Assembly (NCBI GenBank): GCA_023443745.1
Contig: JAEZTB010000027.1
Span: forward strand, 132,489-196,488
DNA from: Bacillota bacterium
Lineage (GTDB): Bacteria; Bacillota; Clostridia; DSM-8532
Direction of reading: 5' to 3'
Length of the DNA: 64,000 nt
The number at the start of each line of letters is the position of its first letter. Position 1 is the stretch's first letter. This document shows positions 8,056-16,138 of the stretch, piece by piece. The notes below the pieces were generated by a model. The model was not told the DNA's origin and ran no database searches. It saw nothing but the letters and a program-made list of their open reading frames with translations. The position numbers and the translations under genes were made by a program.

Positions 8056-8271
8056 GTATAGCATAAAAATGACTTAAATGCTACTGTATACGAAGTTTTT
8101 TAGTTAGTTTATGATTGTTTATGACTTTTTAATATAAAATTATGAAATTACATTGTCTAAAAGCATCAGCAGCTTTACTGAGAGTGTCCGCAAAGTTTTT
8201 TAAGATTCACAGTGTAGGATGCGATTCGTTTAGTACCTTCAAGCTGTTATTTAACTTGGTAGTTAAAATTA

Positions 8272-8345
8272 TTGACGAAATTATCCTATATTTTTTATGC
8301 TATGTTTACAAAAATAGGCTACATTATAAAAAATGAAAGGAGGTG
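8272..8345 (+). promoter_or_regulatory. Promoter-like sequence with orphan Shine-Dalgarno
   Basis: TTGACG at 8272-8277 and TATGCT at 8296-8301 are spaced by 18 bases. They are followed by the strong ribosome binding site AAAGGAGGTGAA at about 8336-8347. No gene follows on the plus strand: an ATG at 8333 gives only nine codons, and the sequence then runs into the 3' end of the convergent hydrolase gene. This may be the remnant of a displaced gene. Confidence 0.35.
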
Positions 8346-8358
8346 AACTTAGCTTCAA

Positions 8359-9168
8359 TTAACCAATAAATTGTGCCAATTCCTTGTTCAATTTGTCCCG
8401 TTCCTCATAAAACAATCCGTGGCCGCTGTATTCAAAGGGTATAAGAGTGGAGTTTCGAATACTTTGATTCAGGACCTGAGCAAGGGGGAACAGGCAAATT
8501 TTATCGTGGATACCGTGCATGATTAAAGTAGGGACCTGTACTTTGCCGAGATCAGAAAATAAGGCTTCGTCTCTGAAGGTCATGGCACAGGCTGCAGTTG
8601 ACCAGCTGGCTGCTTGAAGGCATGTCTGGAAGAACCAGTCCTGGAGAGGCATTGTCAGGTATTGAAAGAAAAACATGTCGCAAAGATCTCGCAGCATTTT
8701 TGGACGATCGTTCAAGGACGCTTGAATGAGCTTGGTGACATCTTCTTTTGGTACACCGTAAGGATAATCCGGCCGTTGTGTTACGCTTGGAGCAGCAGCC
8801 CCTAAGAGAGCAAGCTTTGAAACTCCATAACCGTTATGCCGCGCCATGTATCGAATTGAAATGGCGCCGCCCATGGAGTGGCCGCAAAGTATAAAATCTC
8901 TGAGTTGTAGAGTATCAACTACTATTCGAACATCATCTGCCAGCCGATCGTAGTTGTAGGCCCCCCAGGGCTTGCTGGAATTGCCGAAGCCCCGCATATC
9001 CATGCCAATGCATCGGTAGCCCATTTTGGGAAGCTGGTTAAACTGATATTCATAAGCCCTGTGACTTAAGGGCCATCCGTGTAGAAAAAGAATGGTCTTT
9101 CTTCCTGAAGGGTTCACGTCCTGAATAAAAATATCTACATCCGGCTCTACTTTTATTAAGTATTCCAT
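8359..9168 (-). CDS. Alpha/beta-hydrolase (haloperoxidase/esterase-like)
   Basis: A 269-residue cytoplasmic alpha/beta-hydrolase fold enzyme. Visible elements are the oxyanion-hole motif HGWPLS (residues 30-35), DMRGFGNSS after strand 4, the nucleophile elbow GHSMGG with Ser98, an acidic residue in MHGIHDKIC and the catalytic His in SGHGLFYE near the C-terminus. The helical lid (about 120-190) is rich in Phe and Trp. The closest general class is non-haem chloroperoxidase-like esterases and arylesterases; the substrate is unknown. AGGTG precedes the ATG on the minus strand. It appears monocistronic, converging on an empty AT-rich region. Confidence 0.82.
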   Translation of the reverse strand: MEYLIKVEPDVDIFIQDVNPSGRKTILFLHGWPLSHRAYEYQFNQLPKMGYRCIGMDMRGFGNSSKPWGAYNYDRLADDVRIVVDTLQLRDFILCGHSMGGAISIRYMARHNGYGVSKLALLGAAAPSVTQRPDYPYGVPKEDVTKLIQASLNDRPKMLRDLCDMFFFQYLTMPLQDWFFQTCLQAASWSTAACAMTFRDEALFSDLGKVQVPTLIMHGIHDKICLFPLAQVLNQSIRNSTLIPFEYSGHGLFYEERDKLNKELAQFIG

Positions 9169-9353
9169 TTTGACACCTATAAAATGATGCTTCTATACTA
9201 TATTATTCCTTTGGACAAGAGTGGTGCAAGGCGTTATCTTTATGGTGCATGATTTATGAATTTCTCTGCGGATTAATATTAGTCCTGCATATGGGATGAT
9301 AGCGTTGGGCAGGATGTTAAGAGAAAATAACTATCAAAGTATGGGGTGTTATT

Positions 9354-9521
9354 ATGGCAGAAAACAGATCCAAGGAAAAATTTATGGCTAAGCCTATCGA
9401 GCAGCATGATACCGCTGCCTGGGCCAATATTGAAAAAACCAAGCGCATTTCCAAAGTGACTATGCCCAGTGAGCTTCAGGTGGATAACGCAAAGGAGCAT
9501 GTGGATTCAAACGAGAAATAG
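9354..9521 (+). CDS. Small spore-surface protein, CDIF630_02480/DUF3787 type
   Basis: A 55-residue gene. The product is MAENRSKEKFMAKPIEQHDT followed by AAWANIEKTKRIS and PSELQVDNAKEHVD. The KPIExHDTAAWANIEKTK core and the C-terminal PSExxVxNAKxxVDxN pattern match, from memory, the small clostridial family DUF3787, described as a spore surface protein in Clostridioides difficile. A modest ribosome binding site (GGGGTG) lies about eight bases before the ATG. An intrinsic terminator follows 20 bases after the stop, so it is a single-gene unit. It supports an endospore-forming host. Recognition rests on motif memory, not on a search. Confidence 0.72.
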   Translation: MAENRSKEKFMAKPIEQHDTAAWANIEKTKRISKVTMPSELQVDNAKEHVDSNEK

Positions 9522-9540
9522 TTGCAAATACTGCGCATGA

Positions 9541-9576
9541 GGAGCGGCACTGACCTGTTAGTAACCGCTCCCTTTC
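9541..9576 (+). terminator. Intrinsic terminator after the spore-protein gene
   Basis: Stem GGAGCGG/CCGCTCC (9541-9547 and 9565-9571) with an inner ACTGA/TTAGT helix and a small loop, followed by CTTTCT. It sits directly downstream of the 55-codon gene. Confidence 0.65.
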
Positions 9577-9653
9577 TACATACGGGTCGAGACCTTAATG
9601 CTATTTGAACGCACCTCTATTCAGAAATGAGTAAAATTTTTTTATATTATGAC

Positions 9654-9702
9654 TTGACTGCCACCTTAGGGGATGCCTTAAGCTTAATTTAGGAGGTGGC
9701 AG
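9654..9702 (+). promoter_or_regulatory. merR-type gene promoter region with inverted repeat spanning the ribosome binding site
   Basis: TTGACT (9654-9659) is a likely -35 element, with TAAGCT-like sequence about 19 bases on, the long spacer used by MerR-controlled promoters. Perfect 9-bp arms CTGCCACCT (9658-9666) and AGGTGGCAG (9694-9702) are inverted. The right arm contains the AGGAGGTGG ribosome binding site of the following gene, so pairing in the mRNA could hide it. Confidence 0.45.
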
Positions 9703-9704
9703 TT

Positions 9705-10577
9705 ATGCAAATTAATGAAATATGCACTCAAACAGGGTTGACAAAGAAAGCAATTGAATATTACCAGAGTAAGGGGTTAGTAACTCCAATAACAAAGGGA
9801 AATGGGTATCGGGAATTTACAGATAATGATCTCGAGCACTTACAAACAATAGCTCTATTAAGAAAGCTTGATCTATCTATCGATGAGATTAAGATAGTGT
9901 TTGAAAGTAAGGACAGGAAATCTGCTTTGATGAATATTAAACAATCAAAGCAAATACAAGTAAAAACTAAGTTGGCAAAAATAGATTTATTTGAGCAATT
10001 CATTAATGGTAAAAATATCACCGAGCTTCAGGATAAAATGAATTTATTGGATCAACAAGCTACGATTAAAGAGAAACTGCTCCTTGCTTTCCCTGGATAT
10101 CATGGCCGATATACCAGCTTACATTTTGGTCAATTTCTTAATGAGCCCATTAAAACAGATGAGCAGAAAAAAATGTATGCCATCATTGTTGATTTCTTAG
10201 ACAACATGGAATCCATTGAGATTCCTGAAGAACTTCAAGGTCTACTAGACGATGCGGATGGTTATATGGACGATGAGGTCATTGAAAAATTAAATTCAAA
10301 TATGCTTGGCGCTTTTGAAGACTTTGAGAGTTATTGGGAGAAAAACAAGGAGAGCATAACTCAATACGCGGAGTTCAAGAAATCCAATGAGTATCAAAAT
10401 TCTGTTATGGCTCAACTTATGAATCTATTTCGTAAGTTTGGTGAGACAAGCGGGTATTATGATGTATTCATTCCGGCCATGCGAAAGTTAAGTCCGGCAT
10501 ACGATGATTATTATAAAAAAATGCTTGAAGCTAATGAAAAATTGGTGCAGAAAATTCCAGACATAGAAAAGAAGTGA
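9705..10577 (+). CDS. MerR-family transcriptional regulator
   Basis: A 290-residue regulator with an N-terminal MerR winged helix (MQINEICTQTGLTKKAIEYYQSKG..., about residues 1-70), a dimerisation helix (about 75-115) and a long, mostly helical C-terminal region rich in acidic and aromatic residues that is not a domain I recognise. The upstream in-frame GTG at 9696 lies inside the AGGAGGTGG ribosome binding site, so ATG 9705 is the start. It precedes two aminoglycoside-modifying-enzyme homologues on the same strand, with an 85-base gap to the first, and may control them in response to a drug; the ligand is unknown. Confidence 0.82.
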   Translation: MQINEICTQTGLTKKAIEYYQSKGLVTPITKGNGYREFTDNDLEHLQTIALLRKLDLSIDEIKIVFESKDRKSALMNIKQSKQIQVKTKLAKIDLFEQFINGKNITELQDKMNLLDQQATIKEKLLLAFPGYHGRYTSLHFGQFLNEPIKTDEQKKMYAIIVDFLDNMESIEIPEELQGLLDDADGYMDDEVIEKLNSNMLGAFEDFESYWEKNKESITQYAEFKKSNEYQNSVMAQLMNLFRKFGETSGYYDVFIPAMRKLSPAYDDYYKKMLEANEKLVQKIPDIEKK

Positions 10578-10662
10578 GTAGGTCTCCTACAGAATATGTT
10601 TAACGAGTTTTATATATATGTTACGATATAGAAAGAAACGTCAATACATCAAGGAGAATCCT

Positions 10663-11439
10663 ATGCATACAAAGTATTCTATCATGGAGCAAATTGACAG
10701 GCTTGGTATAAAGAAAACCGATACCCTGCTGATTCATTCCTCAATGAAAGCTATAGGTCAAGTGGAAAATGGCGGAGATACTGTAATTGATGCGTTTATT
10801 GAGTATTTAAGCCAGGGCCTTCTGATATTCCCGACACACACTTGGAAGCAAATAAATGAAGAATACTCCGTTTTCAACCCCTTGACAGAGCCATCCTGCG
10901 TAGGTCTTCTCACAAACTTATTTTTTAAGCGTCCCAATGTTTACCGCTCCTTGCATCCGACACATTCTGTCGCCGCAATAGGCCGAGATGCGCTCAATTA
11001 TGTATCGGGTGAGGAAAACTGGGATACTCCCTGCCCACGGTATGGGTGCTGGGGAAAGCTTTATGACAGAAACGCCAAGATCCTGTTTTTGGGCTGTAGT
11101 CTGAAAAGAAACACGATCCTGCACGGTGTGGAAGAGTGGAACAATATCCCAAACAGAATGAAAGATGAACATCAAATGCTTAAAATAATCACTCCCGATA
11201 GGATTATCGAAAGGCCCATGCGTCGCCACTACAATGCTGCGGGAGATATCTCAGAAAACTATGGGAAAATAAAAGATGCTTTACTCTATACCGGATTAGC
11301 CCATGAAGGAAAGATAGGGGACGCAGATAGCGTATTGTGTGATGCTAAAGGTATGGTGGATCTGGTGACCTCATTTCTGCACCATAATCCTGATTTGTTT
11401 CAAGATAATAGCCCTGTACCAAAGGAATGGTATTCCTGA
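10663..11439 (+). CDS. AAC(3)-family aminoglycoside N-acetyltransferase-like protein
   Basis: A 258-residue protein of the aminoglycoside 3-N-acetyltransferase (Antibiotic_NAT, YokD-like) family, which transfers acetyl from acetyl-CoA to an amino group. Diagnostic segments are LLIHSSMKAIGQVENGGDTVIDA near the N-terminus, FPTHTW with the conserved His, and SLHPTHSVAAIG with the second family His. The length is typical. The frame is open from 10618, but ATG 10663 has AAGGAG seven bases upstream and gives the usual N-terminus. The next gene starts 17 bases after the stop, so the two are probably co-transcribed. Many chromosomal members do not give clinical resistance, so activity on drugs is unproven. 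Confidence 0.85.
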   Translation: MHTKYSIMEQIDRLGIKKTDTLLIHSSMKAIGQVENGGDTVIDAFIEYLSQGLLIFPTHTWKQINEEYSVFNPLTEPSCVGLLTNLFFKRPNVYRSLHPTHSVAAIGRDALNYVSGEENWDTPCPRYGCWGKLYDRNAKILFLGCSLKRNTILHGVEEWNNIPNRMKDEHQMLKIITPDRIIERPMRRHYNAAGDISENYGKIKDALLYTGLAHEGKIGDADSVLCDAKGMVDLVTSFLHHNPDLFQDNSPVPKEWYS

Positions 11440-11455
11440 GAAAAGAGGTGATATC

Positions 11456-12325
11456 TTGAGAACCGAACAGGAGATGCTTGACTTAATTCTAAAGGTAGCC
11501 GGAGAGGATGACCGGGTGAGGGCTGTTTACATGAATGGCTCCCGGGCCAACCCCAAGGTTCAAAAGGATAGATTTCAGGATTTCGACATTGTATATGTTG
11601 TCACAGAAACCGAGTCTTTTTTGGAAGATAAGAATTGGATCAACTTATTTGGAAAGATCGCCATTGTCCAGGAGCCTGATAGTAACGATTTTGGCTGGGG
11701 CATAAATGCTGATTTCAACTGCTCCTATGCCTGGCTCATGCTTTTTGAGGATGGGAACCGCATTGATTTGACCATTCAGACACATGAGGTCATGCACGAA
11801 AAATTTACAAGGGACAGCCTGACAATTCCCCTTCTGGATAAGGACAGCTGCCTGCCTGTTATACCGGTCTCCAATGACAGTGATTATTATGTGAAAAGAC
11901 CGACGGAAGCCCAATATAAAGGCTGCTGCAATGAGTTCTGGTGGTGTCTCAACAACGTGGCAAAGGGTATTGCACGGGATCAGCTCCCCTATGTGATGTG
12001 GATGTACAATGTTGTGGTTCACGACATGCTTGATAAAATGCTGGATTGGTATATTGGGATAAATACAGACTTTTCCGTGTCGGTGGGGATGCAAGGTAAG
12101 TACTATAAAAAGTACCTGCCCAAGGATTTATACGAAATGTACGCAAAAACTTACTCCGACAGCAATTACGGTAACCTGTGGGAAGCCCTATTCACCGCAT
12201 GCCGGGTGTTTGAGACCATAGCTAGGTCGGTAGCAAGCTATTTTGGATTTATCTACAATCTAAGCGAAGAGACCAATATGCTGGAATACTTAGGAAACGT
12301 GAAAGCTTCAATCGGTGAGGAATAG
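11456..12325 (+). CDS. ANT(6)-family aminoglycoside 6-adenylyltransferase-like protein
   Basis: A 289-residue nucleotidyltransferase of the ANT(6)/AadE/AadK family, which adenylylates streptomycin. The N-terminus carries the family pattern MRTEQEMLDLIL, then VYMNGSRAN and FQDFDIVYVV, which supplies the two metal-binding Asp residues. The central WWCLNNVAKGIARDQLPY and the C-terminal ACRVFETIA segments also fit. The start is TTG 11456, preceded by AGAGGTGA. It follows the AAC(3)-like gene by 17 bases. Length and motifs are complete, so an active enzyme is likely; drug specificity is inferred from the family. Confidence 0.88.
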   Translation: MRTEQEMLDLILKVAGEDDRVRAVYMNGSRANPKVQKDRFQDFDIVYVVTETESFLEDKNWINLFGKIAIVQEPDSNDFGWGINADFNCSYAWLMLFEDGNRIDLTIQTHEVMHEKFTRDSLTIPLLDKDSCLPVIPVSNDSDYYVKRPTEAQYKGCCNEFWWCLNNVAKGIARDQLPYVMWMYNVVVHDMLDKMLDWYIGINTDFSVSVGMQGKYYKKYLPKDLYEMYAKTYSDSNYGNLWEALFTACRVFETIARSVASYFGFIYNLSEETNMLEYLGNVKASIGEE

Positions 12326-12369
12326 AATTGTGCATCATATTCCAAATACACATAAGTCATAAACTGGGC

Positions 12370-12425
12370 AACAAGGGGACGGAGTTGAAGTACACAAATG
12401 TACGGCAACTTTATGTCCCCTTGTT
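12370..12425. repeat. REP-like palindromic element
   Basis: A 56-base imperfect palindrome. Outer arms are AACAAGGGGAC and GTCCCCTTGTT; inner arms AGTTG/CAACT and GTACA/TGTAC close on a CAAA loop. Similar GGGGAC...GTCCCC palindromes are dispersed in many Clostridia genomes, often with REP-associated (IS200-like) transposases. Only this copy was noticed in the window. It lies between converging genes and could also act as a terminator. Confidence 0.55.
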
Positions 12426-12437
12426 ACACCGCAATCC

Positions 12438-15400
12438 TCATGATTCCGCCATGTGCTTATAGGTCTCATAGCGTTCTTTGGCATGCTTTTCGGAGACATC
12501 GAACATTTCATCGGCAATGTCCGGGAATACCGTTTTCAGAGATGAATATCGGACCTCTCCGGTAATAAACTCCTTATACGGCTTTGTAGGCTCCTTGGAT
12601 TCAAGGATAAAGGGATTCTTGCCCTGCTCCTTGAGCATAGGATTGTACCTATATAGTTGCCAATACCCTGCCTCCACCGCGCGCTTTTCCTGAAGCATGC
12701 TGGTGCCCATTCCTGTTCTGATGCCGTGACTGATACAGGGTGAATAACCAATAATGAGGGAGGGGCCGTTATACCGTTCGGCCTCGGTAATGGCCTTGAC
12801 GGTCTGATTCATATTGGCTCCCATGGCTATTTGGGTCACATATACATAGCCATAGCTTATGGCCATCAATCCCAAATCCTTTTTCCGCACTTTTTTACCG
12901 GCCGCGGCAAATTTGGCAACGGCAGCGGTGGGAGTGGATTTGGAGGCCTGACCGCCTGTATTGGAGTAAATCTCGGTATCCATAACGAAAATATTGACAT
13001 CATCGCCGGTGGAAAGAACATGATCCAGGCCGCCATAACCGATATCATAGGCCCAGCCGTCTCCGCCGATAATCCAGAAGGAACGCTTGGTAAGATAGTC
13101 TTTTTTCTCCATTATCTCTTTGAGCAGAGGATTACCGGAGAAATCCACACCTTTCATTGCTTCCAGAATAACTTTAGTGGCTTTCTTGGAGCCCTCTCCG
13201 TCATCCTTGCTTTCAAGCCATAGAGAGAAAGCTTCTTTGACTTTCGGCTCAAGTTCGGTTTCCACAGCCTGCTGAATGAGAAGCGAGAGCTTTTCCCTGA
13301 TTTGTTTGGCACCCAGGAACATGCCGTAGCCATATTCAGCATTGTCCTCAAAAAGGGAATTGGCCCATGCGGGTCCCTTGCCGTCGGCATTAGTACTATA
13401 GGCCATAGAAGGCGCACTGGCTCCCCATATGGAGGAACAGCCCGTGGCATTGGCAATCACCATCCTGTCACCGTAAAGCTGAGTCAGGAGCCTAATATAA
13501 GGGGTTTCTCCGCAGCCCGGGCAAGCACCGTTGAACTCCAAAAGAGGTCTTTTAAGTTGGCTTCCTTTGATGGTTGTGGCATCCATGAGATCATCCTTGC
13601 TGGTGACTGTCATGGCAAATTCCCAATTTTCGCACTCCATCTCAATCTCTTGATCTGCCGGTTTCATAATTAGGGCCTTGCCTTTGGCGGGGCAGACGTC
13701 GGCACAGTTGCCGCAACCGGTACAATCCAGGGGAGCTACTTGTATACGCCAGTGTAGGTCACTTAATTCCTTACCGACAGGCTTTTTGGTTTTGAAGGTG
13801 GGAGGGGATTTTCGGGCTTCTTCATTATTCAACAGGAAGGGACGTATGGTGGCATGAGGGCAGACATAGGAGCATTGTCCGCACTGAATGCACTTGTCTA
13901 TCTGCCATTCGGGCAAGAGAACAGCAATACCTCGCTTTTCATAAGCGGTGGTGCCCAACGGGAAAGAACCATCTTCCATGCCGACAAAGGCGCTTACAGG
14001 GAGATCATCGCCTTCATTACGTGCCATGGGCCTTTGAATTTTCTTAATGAACTCAGGTACTTCCTTAGTGGGGTGTTCTTGCTCTTGAGCATTTTTCCAG
14101 GACTCGGGAACCTGAACCTCCACAAGGGCCTCAAGGCCTCTATCAACAGCAGCCTTGTTCATTTCTACAATTTTCGGACCCTTTTTGCCATACATTTTTT
14201 CAATGGAGTTTTTCAAGTGTTGAACAGCATCGTCAACAGGAATAATGTTAGCCAGCTTAAAGAAAGCGGCTTGCATGACCATGTTGATGCGGTTGCCCAG
14301 TCCAATCTCAGAGGCAATGTTTACCGCGTCTATGATATAAAACTTGATTTTATTATTGGCGATAGTGCGCTTAATGGAGGCGGGGAGGTGCTCCTCCAGC
14401 TCGTTTTCCAGCCAGGGGCAATTAAGCACGAAGGTTCCCCCGGGCTTTAAGCCCTTCATAACATCAAAATTATAGATAAAGGACTTATTATGGCAAGCGA
14501 TATAATCGGCATGGTAGACCAGATAAGGAGATCTTAAGGGCTTGGGGCCGAATCTCAAATGTGAAATGGTCGAGCCTCCTGATTTTTTACTGTCATAGAA
14601 GAAATAGCCCTGGACATATAAATCTGTGTTATCACCGATAATCTTGATGGCCGATTTGTTGGCGCCCACCGTACCGTCCGAGCCCAGACCCCAGAACTTA
14701 CAACTGATAGTCCCTTTAGGTGTAGTTTCAACGACTTCTTTCTCTGGAAGGGAAAGAAAAGTGACGTCATCCACAATGCCTATGGTAAACCTTTCCTTGG
14801 GCTGACTCTCCTTGAGATTATTAAAGGCAGCGATGATCTGGGAGGGTGTTGTATCCTTGGAGCCCAGCCCATATCTTCCGCCTATGATGAGGGGTTGTTC
14901 TTTTTGCTTTTGGTAGAGCTTTGCAATGTCCAGATACAGGGGCTCACCTAAAGAGCCGGGCTCTTTTGTCCTGTCCAGTACGGCAATCCTTTTCACAGTT
15001 TTTGGCATGACTTCAAAAAAGTATTTCTCAGAAAAGGGACGATAAAGATGCACGCGTATAGCGCCTACCTTCTCACCCTTTTGCGATAGATAATCAATGA
15101 CCTCGTCAATGGTGTCGCACACCGAACCCATGGCTACAATCACATATTCAGCATCACTTGCACCGTAGTAATCAAAGGGATGATATTCCCGACCGGTCAG
15201 CTTTTTGATTTCCTGCATATAATCAGCCACAATATCGGGAACATTTTCAAAGAACTTATTCTGAACCTCGCGACCCTGGAAATAGATATCCGGGTTTTGA
15301 GATGTTCCTCTGATTACAGGATGTTCGGGGCTCAAAGACCTATCCCTGAACTCTTTAATGGCGTGATGATCCACTATTTTTGATAAATCCTCATAATCGA

Positions 15401-15953
15401 TGACGCTGATTTTCTGAACCTCGTGAGAGGTTCTAAACCCGTCAAAGAAGTGGATAAAGGGCAGGCGTGCCCGGATTGAGGATAAATGGGCAACACATCC
15501 TAAATCCATAGCCTCCTGAACATTGGATGAAGCCAGCAGAACCGCTCCGGTTTGGCGGCAGGCCATCACATCCTGGTGATCGCCAAAAATAGAAAGGGCA
15601 TGGGTTGCAATGGCTCTGGCCGAAACATGCAGGACGCCGGGAAGCAGCTCTCCTGCCATCTTGTAAAGGTTCGGAATCATTAGAAGAAGGCCTTGTGAAG
15701 CCGTATAGGTGGTGGTCAGCGCTCCTGCGGCAAGAGAGCCGTGCATGGCTCCTGCGGCACCTGCTTCGGATTGCATTTCGACAACCTTGACCTCCTGCCC
15801 GAATATATTTTTCTTTCCGTGGGCCGACCATTCATCCACTCCTTCGGCCATGGGTGAGGACGGGGTTATAGGGTAAATGGTCGCAACCTCGGTAAAAGCA
15901 TAGGAGGCGAGGGCGGCGGCTTGGTTTCCATCCATTGTTTCAACTTTCGGCAT
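12438..15953 (-). CDS. nifJ: Pyruvate:ferredoxin (flavodoxin) oxidoreductase
   Basis: A 1171-residue single-chain PFOR, the usual length. It oxidatively decarboxylates pyruvate to acetyl-CoA and CO2 and passes electrons to ferredoxin; it is central to anaerobic fermentation. Domains in order: the pyruvate-binding N-terminal domain (YPITPSSPMAE near residue 28), a gamma-type domain from about 415, the 2x[4Fe-4S] ferredoxin domain with CIQCGQC at 688 and CTGCGNC at 744, then the thiamine diphosphate domain with GDGW at 964-967 and SNTGGQASKSTP about 30 residues on. The additional CPGCGE and TGCSSIWG cysteines for the proximal cluster are present. AAAGGAG precedes the ATG. It stands alone, divergent from an ABC exporter. 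Confidence 0.97.
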   Translation of the reverse strand: MPKVETMDGNQAAALASYAFTEVATIYPITPSSPMAEGVDEWSAHGKKNIFGQEVKVVEMQSEAGAAGAMHGSLAAGALTTTYTASQGLLLMIPNLYKMAGELLPGVLHVSARAIATHALSIFGDHQDVMACRQTGAVLLASSNVQEAMDLGCVAHLSSIRARLPFIHFFDGFRTSHEVQKISVIDYEDLSKIVDHHAIKEFRDRSLSPEHPVIRGTSQNPDIYFQGREVQNKFFENVPDIVADYMQEIKKLTGREYHPFDYYGASDAEYVIVAMGSVCDTIDEVIDYLSQKGEKVGAIRVHLYRPFSEKYFFEVMPKTVKRIAVLDRTKEPGSLGEPLYLDIAKLYQKQKEQPLIIGGRYGLGSKDTTPSQIIAAFNNLKESQPKERFTIGIVDDVTFLSLPEKEVVETTPKGTISCKFWGLGSDGTVGANKSAIKIIGDNTDLYVQGYFFYDSKKSGGSTISHLRFGPKPLRSPYLVYHADYIACHNKSFIYNFDVMKGLKPGGTFVLNCPWLENELEEHLPASIKRTIANNKIKFYIIDAVNIASEIGLGNRINMVMQAAFFKLANIIPVDDAVQHLKNSIEKMYGKKGPKIVEMNKAAVDRGLEALVEVQVPESWKNAQEQEHPTKEVPEFIKKIQRPMARNEGDDLPVSAFVGMEDGSFPLGTTAYEKRGIAVLLPEWQIDKCIQCGQCSYVCPHATIRPFLLNNEEARKSPPTFKTKKPVGKELSDLHWRIQVAPLDCTGCGNCADVCPAKGKALIMKPADQEIEMECENWEFAMTVTSKDDLMDATTIKGSQLKRPLLEFNGACPGCGETPYIRLLTQLYGDRMVIANATGCSSIWGASAPSMAYSTNADGKGPAWANSLFEDNAEYGYGMFLGAKQIREKLSLLIQQAVETELEPKVKEAFSLWLESKDDGEGSKKATKVILEAMKGVDFSGNPLLKEIMEKKDYLTKRSFWIIGGDGWAYDIGYGGLDHVLSTGDDVNIFVMDTEIYSNTGGQASKSTPTAAVAKFAAAGKKVRKKDLGLMAISYGYVYVTQIAMGANMNQTVKAITEAERYNGPSLIIGYSPCISHGIRTGMGTSMLQEKRAVEAGYWQLYRYNPMLKEQGKNPFILESKEPTKPYKEFITGEVRYSSLKTVFPDIADEMFDVSEKHAKERYETYKHMAES

Positions 15954-16138
15954 GGTTCATTTCTCCTTTAATTCATCATTCTATGCAGAAATTAAAATAC
16001 TCATTTAAGCCCTAGTATTCCGAATTCAAGATTTTTCATAACAAAAGTCTTGGTCAATACGCAGAAGGTAATGCTATAAGAATTGAAAAATCGTCTGCTG
16101 TGGGGTAAAATTAGGTGATTATCTTTAAATGAGGTTTA

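Larger units (their letters stand above)
7949..8358. other. AT-rich intergenic region of about 410 bases
   Basis: No convincing gene. A possible 64-codon frame at 8142-8336 has no ribosome binding site and looks like chance. The region holds an operator-like inverted repeat at 8024-8055 and a promoter-like stretch with an orphan ribosome binding site at 8272-8345, listed separately. Confidence 0.6.

Noticed and set aside
8142..8336. 64-codon open frame in the AT-rich intergenic region
   Set aside because: No ribosome binding site, biased composition typical of AT-rich noncoding DNA, no recognisable motif.
12335..12517. 60-codon minus-strand frame overlapping the end of the PFOR gene
   Set aside because: It runs through the REP-like palindrome and out of frame into the PFOR gene; no start signal.
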